Shown piece by piece: positions 46,181-52,923 of a stretch of DNA of 52,923 bases. Numbering within the stretch: position 1 is the stretch's first letter; every line of letters begins with the position of its first letter. Position numbers and translations under genes: made by a program. The stretch is from positions 1 to 52,923 of the forward strand of contig SICM01000009.1 in the NCBI GenBank assembly GCA_009694805.1, in the 5' to 3' direction. The DNA is from Candidatus Latescibacterota bacterium. GTDB taxonomy: Bacteria > Latescibacterota > UBA2968 > SICM01. Under the pieces are notes generated by a model. That model did not search any database. It had not been told where the DNA came from and was given only the letters and a program-made list of their open reading frames with translations.

Positions 46181-47173
46181 ATGCGAAGATATAAAGCGCT
46201 GCTTGTCCTCGTCCTTCTGGTGGGCGGGGCGGGCAGCGCGCTCTATTTGTGGAGGGGAGACCCTCGTGAGCGGGCAGAGGCGCTCTGCCGGGAGGCGGAG
46301 GATGCCCTGCGCCGGGGAGATCCTGACCCGGCGCTGGCGGCCTACCGGAGGGCGGGGGAGATCGACCCGAAGTGCGGGGAGGCGTTCGCCGGGGCGGGGC
46401 GTATTCAGCTCCGTCGGAGGCTGTTCTACGAGGCCGTCGGGTACCTCCGGCGAGCCACGGCCCTGCCGGGGGCGGATGCCCGGACGTGGATGGATCTGGG
46501 CCAGGCGCTCCGCGAGGCGGGGGCGTTCGAGGAGGCAGTGACTGCGTGCCGGAGGGCGGTGGACGTGGCGCCGGACCGGAGCGAAGTCCTGGTGGAGCTG
46601 GGGAAGGCGCTCGTGGCGCAGGGGATATACGACGAGGCCGGACGGGTCTATCGGCAGGCGGAGGCGCTGAGGCCGGACGATGCGGACGTACACGCCGGGG
46701 TCGGGCGGCTCTATGCGCAGACGGGGGAGGTGGACTCCGCGACCGCCGGCCTGCTGAGGGCCGCGATGCTGAGGCCGGGGGATGCGACGATTCTGTGCGA
46801 TCTGGGGGAGGTCAGCCTGCGGGGAGGGCGCATCGAGGAGGCGATCCTTCACCTTCAGGAGGCGTTGAAGCGGGCCCCGCACCTGGTGCGGGCGCGGTAT
46901 CTGCTTGGCAGGGCCTGCGTGCGGGCCGGAAGGGAGGAGGAGGGGAGGCGGGAACTGGAGGCGTTCGCGCGACAGAGCCGGCACGCGGGCCGGATCGAAC
47001 TCCTGGAGAAGGCCATGGCCGATCGTCCGACGGCGGAGGGCTACATCGAGCTGGCGCATCTCTATGCCGGGCTGGGGCAGGACAGCCTCTCGGCCAACTA
47101 TCTGATGCGGGCCACGGGTCTGAACCCGATGAAGACCGCGCCGCAGGAGGTGGAGCGGATGGGAAAGAAGTAG
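46181..47173 (+). CDS. Membrane-anchored TPR protein
   Basis: 330 residues. A short basic N-terminus and one hydrophobic span (LLVLVLLVGGAGSALYL) anchor the protein, followed by about seven tetratricopeptide repeats, for example ALAAYRRAGEIDP, EAVTACRRAVDVAPD, AGRVYRQAEALRPDD and EAILHLQEALKRAP. TPR proteins hold protein complexes together. The position after the transport genes suggests an assembly partner. The start at 46181 avoids a period-9 array that an upstream frame would read through. No Shine-Dalgarno is obvious. Confidence 0.85.
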   Translation: MRRYKALLVLVLLVGGAGSALYLWRGDPRERAEALCREAEDALRRGDPDPALAAYRRAGEIDPKCGEAFAGAGRIQLRRRLFYEAVGYLRRATALPGADARTWMDLGQALREAGAFEEAVTACRRAVDVAPDRSEVLVELGKALVAQGIYDEAGRVYRQAEALRPDDADVHAGVGRLYAQTGEVDSATAGLLRAAMLRPGDATILCDLGEVSLRGGRIEEAILHLQEALKRAPHLVRARYLLGRACVRAGREEEGRRELEAFARQSRHAGRIELLEKAMADRPTAEGYIELAHLYAGLGQDSLSANYLMRATGLNPMKTAPQEVERMGKK

Positions 47174-47210
47174 GATTTAACAGGGATGAACAGGATGGGC
47201 AGGATAAGCG
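47174..47210. repeat. Period ~9 array (AACAGGAT words)
   Basis: AACAGGGATG, AACAGGATG, GGCAGGATAA. It starts directly after the TPR gene stop codon. Confidence 0.65.
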
Positions 47211-47220
47211 CAGAGGCATG

Positions 47221-47252
47221 AAGGGGGGCGCTGGCAGGCCAGCGCCCCCCTT
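47221..47252. terminator. Bidirectional terminator hairpin
   Basis: A 15-bp perfect inverted repeat, AAGGGGGGCGCTGGC / GCCAGCGCCCCCCTT, with a 2-base centre. It lies between converging genes and can serve both; only short T-runs flank it. Confidence 0.75.
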
Positions 47253-47277
47253 CTCCACTTAGAGCCCGTACGGACTC

Positions 47278-48300
47278 TCAGGCCAGGGTTGCGTAGCGCT
47301 CGAATGGAACGGCCTCCGTCACGGGCCGGCCCGAGAAGAACTCCTCCAGGGCCTGCACGGTCGAGGCGCCGATGCGGTTGTACCCGTAGTAGCCGGCCCC
47401 GGACACGTGGGGCGTGAGGATCACGTTCGGGAGTTTTCGGAAGGGGCTGTCCGGCGGGAGGGGCTCCGGGGTGGTCACGTCCAGGACCACGCGGATGCGT
47501 CCGGCCGCGGCCTCGGTGTAGAGGGCATCGTGGTTGAGGACCGAGCCCCGGGAACAGTTCACGAACAGCGCGCCCTCCCGGAGTCGCTTGAGCTGGCGGG
47601 CGCCGATCATCCCGTGGGTCTCCGGGGTGTTCGGGGCGTGGAGCGTGACCATGTCCGACCGCGCGAACAGGTCGTCCAGTTCCACCTTCTCCACGCCGAG
47701 GCGGCCCGCGTCCCAGTCGGAGAGGTAGGGGTCGTAGACCAGGATGTGGACGTCGAACGGCTTCAGCATGCGGATGACCTCCTGTCCTACCTTGCTCGCG
47801 GACACGATGCCGACGACGCTCCCCTGCAGGAACTGCCCGTTGCCGTTGAACTCCGGGTGCTTCCAGCCGCCGGTGTGGTGGATGTGTTCGGACTGTTCCG
47901 CGATCCGGCGGGAGGCCGTGATGAGCATGCCGACGGTGTACTCCGCCACGTTGTAGGCGATGGCGTGGTTGGCGCTGAACACCACGATCCGGCGGGGGAG
48001 GAGGTGTTTATCCACGACCTCCTGGGGGAGGAAGCCCTTGACCGACCCGGCGGAGTGGGCGATGATGCGCAGGCGGTCGGCGTTCTCGAACACCTTCTCG
48101 TTCAACTGCGGGACGCCCCAGCCCGTGACGAGGGCGTCGAACCCCTTGATCTGCGCTGCGACCTGATCGGTGCTGGGGTTTTTGTCCTCCGGGTTGGCGG
48201 TCACGTCGAAGAGGTCACACATCCGCTGGTAGTCTTTTCCGTGGAAGGCCCGCTTCGTGTGGGCCGGCGTGGGGATGTAGAGGACCTTCGGTTTGCTCAT
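47278..48300 (-). CDS. D-isomer specific 2-hydroxyacid dehydrogenase-like protein
   Basis: 340 residues. The catalytic triad is present: arginine in NCSRGSV, glutamate in TTPEPL, and histidine in LTPHVSGAG. The nucleotide-binding loop, normally GxGxxG, reads GIVSASKVG, with serines in place of two glycines; I recall a subgroup with VGASR here. It probably reduces or oxidises a hydroxyacid with NAD(P). GGAG lies 8 bases before the ATG. The convergent transport operon suggests a catabolic link, which is inference. Confidence 0.85.
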   Translation of the reverse strand: MSKPKVLYIPTPAHTKRAFHGKDYQRMCDLFDVTANPEDKNPSTDQVAAQIKGFDALVTGWGVPQLNEKVFENADRLRIIAHSAGSVKGFLPQEVVDKHLLPRRIVVFSANHAIAYNVAEYTVGMLITASRRIAEQSEHIHHTGGWKHPEFNGNGQFLQGSVVGIVSASKVGQEVIRMLKPFDVHILVYDPYLSDWDAGRLGVEKVELDDLFARSDMVTLHAPNTPETHGMIGARQLKRLREGALFVNCSRGSVLNHDALYTEAAAGRIRVVLDVTTPEPLPPDSPFRKLPNVILTPHVSGAGYYGYNRIGASTVQALEEFFSGRPVTEAVPFERYATLA

Positions 48301-48337
48301 GGGAGACTCCTTGTCCATGAAGGGAAGGGGACGGGGG

Positions 48338-49399
48338 TTAGGTCAGCAGTTTCAACACCGGCCGGATCACGTACAGCTCTGCTCTGAAGGGGCCTGTGCG
48401 GACGGGGTGCTGGGTTTCGATGGCGAGTTCCGTCTGACGGCCGAGCAGAGGGGTCAGGATCTCCTTCTCCCCCGCCAGGAGGACGGCCCGGCCCGTGGGT
48501 CTGAGGACCCGGATGACCTCCTTCAGGAGGCTCTGGTACAGGGACCGGGCGATCTGACGGCTACCGGCCTGAAGCCCGGACGGGAGATAGGCGATGACGG
48601 TGTCGATGGATCTGGGCCTGATCGGAAGGCGACGGGGGTCCCATCGGCAGGCACACGCTGGCGCAGCTAGTCCCCTGAGTCTGGCCTGGATGGACCGGAC
48701 GGCTTTCAGGTCCACATCGCCGCCCAGAAGCGTGGTCACGGGTCCGGCCAGGGCCTGTTCTACAAGTAGTTCGCCGGGGCCGCACAGGGGGTCCAGGACC
48801 CGGTCGTCGGACCTCGCGCCGGCGTAGAGGACCGTGCCGGCGGCCACGGAAGAGGGCAGGCTGCCTTTCTCGGAAGGCTGTCTTTCGGGCCCTCCGACCC
48901 CCACCCACCCCGCCTCCGGCCCTGCGGCCACGTGGATGGCCACGCCCTCCGGGGAGGGCTTTGCGCGCAGGGTCGCCTGAAGCGCCCAGGTCACCTCCGA
49001 GCGGAAGTCGCGCTCCGGGATGCCGAGGGCCGGGTCGAGGGAGAGGGAGAGGGAGAACCGTCCCCCGGGATCGCGGTCGTGAACCCCTCCACCCCATCCT
49101 CTGAAATCGACCTGGGAGAGGAGGTTCCTCATCATCTCGTCCAGGCTCCGGCTGGACAGGAACACGCCCAGCGTACGGAAGACCCCTTCGACCACCCTGA
49201 GGGCGCGCAGACGGGCGAGGGGTCCCGTATAACGGAGTTCCACGGCTCCGTCCGTCAGGAGTTCCACCTCCGAAGCGCCCGGCATCGCGGCGATGTGCCG
49301 GATGGCGATCTCTTCGAAGCCCTGCGGGACCCGAAGGACGTAGACCTCGCCGTGCGCCTCTTCGGAGACGGGGGAAATGTCGCGGTGATTCATTGTCAT
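48338..49399 (-). CDS. THUMP-type class I SAM-dependent RNA methyltransferase-like protein
   Basis: 353 residues. The N-terminal 130 resemble a THUMP/NFLD region (VPQGFEEIAIRHI, LRALRVVEGVFRTLG). The C-terminal half is a Rossmann methyltransferase with VLDPLCGPGELLVEQAL, GGDVDLKAV and DTVIAYLPSG. The last motif stands where RlmL/Trm14-type enzymes have NPPYG, so the catalytic motif IV is altered and activity is uncertain. It ends with TFL-type strands (RTGPFRAELYVIRP). Confidence 0.7.
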   Translation of the reverse strand: MTMNHRDISPVSEEAHGEVYVLRVPQGFEEIAIRHIAAMPGASEVELLTDGAVELRYTGPLARLRALRVVEGVFRTLGVFLSSRSLDEMMRNLLSQVDFRGWGGGVHDRDPGGRFSLSLSLDPALGIPERDFRSEVTWALQATLRAKPSPEGVAIHVAAGPEAGWVGVGGPERQPSEKGSLPSSVAAGTVLYAGARSDDRVLDPLCGPGELLVEQALAGPVTTLLGGDVDLKAVRSIQARLRGLAAPACACRWDPRRLPIRPRSIDTVIAYLPSGLQAGSRQIARSLYQSLLKEVIRVLRPTGRAVLLAGEKEILTPLLGRQTELAIETQHPVRTGPFRAELYVIRPVLKLLT

Positions 49400-49527
49400 G
49401 TCCGCGCCAAAGATAATATATTTGGAGGGGCCTCGCTATAGATTTTTGCCTGTGTGAACAGCGGCTATGAGGTACCTCCAAGCGCTCGTTCCAGGGACGC
49501 CTTGAAAGAGGGAGGGGCACTTTTCAC

Positions 49528-49556
49528 TTGACTTTGGCGCGGGGCATCGCTATACT
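49528..49556 (+). promoter_or_regulatory. Strong sigma-70 promoter for a non-coding region
   Basis: TTGACT (49528-49533), exactly 17 bases, TATACT (49551-49556). No coding gene begins within 600 bases downstream, so the transcript would be a non-coding RNA or long leader. Confidence 0.75.
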
Positions 49557-49562
49557 TAGGCG

Positions 49563-49725
49563 CAAATTTCGTCAGCCTCACTCCCGACGCATCGCCTGTG
49601 CGGTCGACGGGACGGAGGCAATATCCCCTCTAACAGGAGCATTCTGTGATTCGGATGAGGTTCAGGATCGCGCGGTAGTCCGGAGAACAGCCAAGGACGC
49701 CTTTTGAGAACGGGCTGATGGCGCA
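49563..49725 (+). ncRNA. Candidate structured small RNA
   Basis: It starts at the expected transcription start of the promoter above. CGTCAGCC (49570-49577) is complementary to GGCTGATG (49713-49720), closing a ~150-base RNA, with a smaller hairpin inside. Length and terminal pairing recall 6S RNA, but I do not see the conserved 6S bubble. The 3' boundary is uncertain because no T-run follows. Confidence 0.4.
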
Positions 49726-49812
49726 GAGCGCCTGCGCAGGCCGGTCCCCACGGGATCGACCCCTTCACCCGTCCGCCTGAATCCGTCTGTCACGTTTTAT
49801 ATCTGTTTTCTT

Positions 49813-49973
49813 CCGGACACCCGATTGCGCCCTTCGGCGCCCTTTTCGTGTCCGGGAGATGCAGGCTGACGCCAAAAAGATTGACGTTCAGAGCCATCCG
49901 TCTCCGGGTGGCTTTTTTTGTATCCTTCCCCAAGGCCACGGCACGAAAAGGTGCTCGTGGCCTTTTGTCTTTT
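49813..49973 (+). other. Three stacked hairpins, two with T-runs
   Basis: Hairpin A: CCGGACAC (49813) with GTGTCCGG (49848), nesting GCGCC/GGCGC. Hairpin B: AGCCATCCG (49892) with CGGGTGGCT (49905) followed by T7. Hairpin C: AAGGCCACG (49932) with CGTGGCCTT (49956), then TTGTCTTTT. B and C look like intrinsic terminators. A possible alternative pairing, CTGACG with CGTTCAG, overlaps the base of B. This could be a riboswitch-type leader or a tandem terminator. A 24-codon frame (49991-50065) follows but is not supported. Confidence 0.55.
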
Positions 49974-50197
49974 GGCTGAGAGGATCGCCCATGTCCTTGT
50001 TGAATGTCTCCCATACGTTCATCGAGACCCTGGCGGATCAGACGTTCGATCTTGCTTCGGTCTAAAATGATAAAGGGGTATGTCATGAGATTTTACAATC
50101 GGGACCCACCCTGAAAAGAAACAGGGCAAACAGAAGCACAGATCCGTCCGAATCAGGGTGAAAGGTGAACTCATGCACCTCAAGAGGAGATCCAAAC

Positions 50198-50650
50198 ATG
50201 TCAGAAGGAATCACTCTACGAGATGTAACAAAGCAGAACATCCGGCAGGTGTTGAAGCTGAAAGCCGCCCCGGAACAGGAGCGACTCGCCCCGACGGTCG
50301 CTCACATGATCGCCAGGGGCGTCTACGAAGACAACGCCTGGTTCAAGGCGATCTGCGCGGACGAAGCGCCTGCAGGATTTGTGAAGGTCTGGGAGTCGAA
50401 CCCCGAAGAGCCCGATCTCTGGGGGATCATGGTCGACAAGAAATATCAGGGCAGGGGATATGGGAGGAAGGCCCTCGAATTTGCCATCGAACTGATCAAG
50501 GGCAGAAATCCTCAGGCAAAGCGGCTGTGCGTCGGCTACCTGCCTGAAAACGGCGATGCCCAGGCGTTCTTCAAGAAGTGCGGGTTCGAGGTGGATCGGG
50601 TGCAGCCGTTTGACGGCTGGAAGGAAGAGATCGCCTACAAGGAGATATAA
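50198..50650 (+). CDS. GNAT-family N-acetyltransferase
   Basis: 150 residues. An acetyl-CoA-binding motif in VDKKYQGRGYGRKALEFAI near residue 78 and GYLPENGDAQAFFKKCGFE near the C-terminus are typical of small GNATs (SpeG/PaiA-like). The ATG at 50198 has GAGGAGA 7 bases upstream. The substrate is unknown. Confidence 0.9.
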   Translation: MSEGITLRDVTKQNIRQVLKLKAAPEQERLAPTVAHMIARGVYEDNAWFKAICADEAPAGFVKVWESNPEEPDLWGIMVDKKYQGRGYGRKALEFAIELIKGRNPQAKRLCVGYLPENGDAQAFFKKCGFEVDRVQPFDGWKEEIAYKEI

Positions 50651-50710
50651 GGCTCTACGCTGAGGAGTGGGATTGGGCTACTTGCAATGTTCAGGTATTC
50701 CCGTGAAGAC

Positions 50711-51115
50711 TCACGCCATCCGGTAAATGTAGGCGTCTTCAATCCAAACCCCATTAATGGCGTTTCTCGAAACTCTATGACCTGAGATTCCCTTACCTGT
50801 TTTAGAAACCTTGCGGAGAAGAGAGAGGAGCGGGTCTTTGGAATCGATGACCGTTATATCTTTTAAATGGATTTTAGGTCGATCTTCCGGCATCTGAGAT
50901 ATAACGGACTGGATTTTTTTGTAAGAACGGGCAGGGCCGTCCACATCTATCCGTGGGTTTGCGATGATCATCCGCCAGGCGTTTGAATCGGGGTCATAAA
51001 GCCAAAATGAACCCGTAACCTCAAATTGGGCTTCATCAAGACGACGTGTTAATTCTTCCCCACAAGAGATCATCTCGCTTGAGAGAAAGTCTTTTACCAC
51101 CGTTTCTTGAGCCAT
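50711..51115 (-). CDS. Uncharacterised protein paired with a HEPN gene
   Basis: 134 residues. Recognisable segments: GSFWLYDPDSNAWRMIIANP and a RSYKKIQSVISQMP helix. No catalytic motif of a MNT nucleotidyltransferase (GSxxxGxxxxxSDxD) is present. It overlaps the HEPN gene by 22 bases and is downstream of it on the same strand, so the two are translated together. It could be an antitoxin or partner of the HEPN protein. Confidence 0.65.
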   Translation of the reverse strand: MAQETVVKDFLSSEMISCGEELTRRLDEAQFEVTGSFWLYDPDSNAWRMIIANPRIDVDGPARSYKKIQSVISQMPEDRPKIHLKDITVIDSKDPLLSLLRKVSKTGKGISGHRVSRNAINGVWIEDAYIYRMA

Positions 51116-51510
51116 GACAGAACCCCATTCCTTCTGCTGACGACAGCCGAGTAAAAGCCTATGGCCTCGGTTTCTGATATCTGACCAGAATACCGGGCCT
51201 TTTCCGACCAGTCCTTCACAATTGCCCAGTTTAATTCAAAGACGCGATTGCTTTGAATCTCTTTCTCGTGCTCTGATTTCACCCCAGAGAGTTCAAGGAG
51301 TTGGTTTAAATCGTGGACATAGCTTTTGTTGACGGTCTTCTGGTCAGGAAAATCAAAACGTTTCGTTTGTTTGGCGATACACGCCTTAAGAGCACATTCA
51401 ACAGCATATCCAAGGAGGTAATAAGCACCTTCATGACATTTGTGATCAAGCAAGACTTTTGCTTCCTTGACTCTTAACCTGGAAAGATGGTGGAGGTCGA
51501 AGCGATTCAT
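51094..51510 (-). CDS. HEPN domain protein
   Basis: 138 residues. LLDHKCHEGAYYLLGYAVECALKACIAK and a VHDLNQLLELSG segment match the HEPN fold (AExxLxxGxxxxAxxxxxxAxExxLKAxL, HDLxxLL). The Rx4-6H ribonuclease motif is not clear, so RNase activity is doubtful. HEPN proteins usually pair with a MNT antitoxin; here the partner is a different protein. The start at 51510 gives a normal length. Confidence 0.75.
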   Translation of the reverse strand: MNRFDLHHLSRLRVKEAKVLLDHKCHEGAYYLLGYAVECALKACIAKQTKRFDFPDQKTVNKSYVHDLNQLLELSGVKSEHEKEIQSNRVFELNWAIVKDWSEKARYSGQISETEAIGFYSAVVSRRNGVLSWLKKRW

Positions 51511-51965
51511 AAGGTAAAGACTTCGCGTGTTACACTGGATGACCACTCGAACCCTGACGTTCTAAAAATACGAAATGGAAGTACACATATCAAGAACCTT
51601 CTGATTCAGCCGGGCAAAGGGCTGCGGATTGACGGGAGCAAGGGGACGATTCATAGGCTGGGGTTTGGAGAATAGACGGTGGGGTATGGTACGTGGACAT
51701 TGACCTGAGAAAAGGCCTGCACGAACGATAGGGCTGCCAAGTGGCGCTGTCCACCCGGTTGAAGAGGGGGAGGGTCGGCGGTGTTACCAGGTCACGTCGG
51801 ATCGTGGCCCCCTGTTCCGCGCCGTGCGTTGTGTGGAGGACGATCTGCCGGATCACGACGCGGGATCTGCGTCTCCGGCATCGTGAAAGTGAAACACCAC
51901 GCGCATGGGGATGGCTGGGTGACGATTCTGGAAAACCCAATGATCCGTTTTCAGGAAGACAAAAG
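51511..51965. other. Gap without a credible gene
   Basis: No convincing reading frame. A weak period-7 stretch (GGTATGG, TACGTGG, 51677-51700) may be a decayed heptamer array. Frames on both strands in this area lack recognisable motifs. It separates the HEPN genes and the frameshifted GNAT gene. Confidence 0.4.
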
Positions 51966-52783
51966 ATGAATGTCGATGGATTCAATGTGATCGCACTGGA
52001 CAGAGAAAAACATCGTGAAGCACTTGCAGCGATTTCCAGCCGAATGACCGAAAGGCACGTTGATTGGGAGACCTCAAGAGTTGGGTTGATCGATAACACG
52101 ATGGTCACAAATTGGGGTGTTTTTGAGATTACCCTTCGGATCGGGACGGCTCGCGTAAAGGCAGCCGGCGTGGATTGCGTTGAGACCCATTCCGAATACC
52201 GAAAATTAGGGCTGATGAGGAAAACCGCTCTGTCATCTCTTGAGGCCATGCGTCAGAACGGATACGATATCAGCCTCCTGCTCGGCATTGAGCATTCTAT
52301 GGGCGTTTCGGTTACGTTTCCGGCTGGCCGCAATATGAGTTTTATGTGGAAGTGGATCATCTCCCTTCCCAAGAGCTGGCCTTTGAGCTTTGTGAGTTTA
52401 TCGAACATCGGGATGATCTGGCTGAAATTTACAACCGGCAGAACGCCACCCTGACCGGCACCGCCGTCAGGCCCACGTACCGGGGATTCAAGTGGCCTGG
52501 AATGCACCAGGGCTATCTCTGGCTCGATGGGCGAGGCGAGTCCCTCGGATATGTGGTTGGGGATTTCAAAGGTCGAGATCAGAACAATAAATGTGTTGAG
52601 ATCCTTGATGCGGCGGGTGATCCTGAACAGATCCTCGGGGTTTTGGCAGGGCTTGCCAGGAAATGGTCGTTCGAAAGGGTGTATTTTCTCCGCCTTCCCT
52701 TCAACAGCCTTATGGCCCAGTACCTGCGAAGCGCAAATTGCAGAATATCGACGAAACACAAGAAACAGGGCGGCCATTCGTGA
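51966..52783 (+). pseudogene. GNAT acetyltransferase, frameshifted
   Basis: The first frame opens MNVDGFNVIALDREKHREAL and holds THSEYRKLGLMRKTALSSL, an acetyl-CoA-binding motif, up to LLGIEH. The second frame continues FYGRFGYVSGWPQYEFYVEVD and runs to the end near 52783. The expected joined sequence is IEHFYGRFGYV, restored by one extra T near 52295 (CATTC to CATTTC). AGGAAG lies 8 bases before the ATG. The second half looks like the extended C-terminal region of Eis-type GNATs. A sequencing error or a recent mutation would each explain it. Confidence 0.75.
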
Positions 52784-52865
52784 TCGGTTTAGGGATAACT
52801 TATTGCGGGACAGAGGTTCGAGAATCTGAGAATATCCCCCCCAGAAACTCTATTTGAATCTTGCT

Positions 52866-52917
52866 CCCAGCCGTCTCCAGGAAGGACGCGGGCCTCTTTT
52901 TCTGCCTCCTGGCTGGG
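52866..52917. other. Hairpin at the right edge
   Basis: CCCAGCC (52866-52872) is complementary to GGCTGGG (52911-52917), with a competing inner pairing of CCAGGAAGG with CCTCCTGG and a T5 run in the loop. It could be a terminator after the GNAT gene, or part of a structure cut by the window edge. Confidence 0.4.
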
Positions 52918-52923
52918 ACACAA

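Noticed and set aside
49563-49725. 6S RNA as a firm call
   Set aside because: Length and closing pairing fit, but the conserved bubble and terminal loop were not recognised.
49855-49920. Fluoride or c-di-GMP riboswitch
   Set aside because: A few words such as GGAGATG and GCTGACGCC recall the motifs, but the full consensus was not found.
49790-50086. 98-codon minus-strand frame
   Set aside because: It reads through the hairpin cluster; no family resemblance and the hairpins explain the conservation better.
51590-52249. 219-codon minus-strand frame near the HEPN genes
   Set aside because: It runs through the GNAT coding region on the other strand and lacks motifs and a Shine-Dalgarno.

Overview
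The window looks like chromosome of an uncultured, GC-rich bacterium. It carries housekeeping genes in blocks familiar from Gram-negative phyla (dnaX-ybaB-recR, recA-recX-alaS, parA-parB, pgsA-pgpA, ftsY), a long SRP RNA with an Alu domain, three tRNAs, a bacterial GGGP synthase (PcrB-type) and large OPT-like membrane proteins of the kind I associate with candidate phyla. I cannot name the phylum from this sequence alone.

Region 1 (1-6.1 kb, plus strand, visibly lower GC) is the downstream end of a pseudaminic-acid-type nonulosonate operon: a partial cytidylyltransferase, a PseG-PseH fusion, a PseI-type synthase, a second cytidylyltransferase, an N-acetyl sugar amidotransferase and a TylF-like methyltransferase. 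It ends at an AT-rich gap with a small element bounded by inverted repeats (6092-6256). Region 2 (6.6-34.6 kb, minus strand) is housekeeping: sulfur transfer (MoeZ-like, Mrp/ApbC, IscS), signalling (a REC-GAF-histidine kinase broken by two homopolymer frameshifts, ftsY, a REC-GAF-GGDEF protein), parAB, two small-molecule kinases, GGGPS, MOSC, alaS, recX, recA, thpR, a PQQ-propeller protein, a NadD-like protein, pgpA, pgsA, recR, ybaB, dnaX, SRP RNA, tRNA-Ala(CGC), a cyclophilin-like protein, tRNA-Ser(GGA), tRNA-Ser(CGA), tadA and two uncharacterised genes. Region 3 (34.8-47.2 kb, plus strand) has an aldolase behind a promoter and an attenuator-like hairpin, a Crp/Fnr regulator, then two OPT-like (DUF6785-type) membrane proteins flanking a 1532-residue protein that joins a degenerate M28-peptidase-like domain to an FtsX/MacB permease, and a TPR protein. 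Region 4 (47.3-52.9 kb) has a 2-hydroxyacid dehydrogenase, a THUMP-type methyltransferase, an 800-base non-coding stretch with a strong promoter and stacked hairpins, a GNAT gene, a HEPN gene pair and a frameshifted GNAT gene.

The most unusual feature is not a gene. Fifteen intergenic gaps between 8.7 and 38.8 kb hold arrays of 7-base words. The word differs between sites, but the period is always seven. Most arrays have a direct-repeat arm, often an A-rich core (AAAA, commonly TAAAAcC), then an arm of roughly complementary heptamers. They lie against stop codons or between RNA genes, and some run into the reading frame. They are absent from the sugar cluster at the left and from the right end. 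A second class has a 9-10 base period. A 185-base dispersed repeat occurs twice, with two compensatory base-pair changes in its hairpin, and GGGGCG palindromes occur three times.

Functional calls rest on recognised motifs and protein family resemblance read by eye. No database search was possible.
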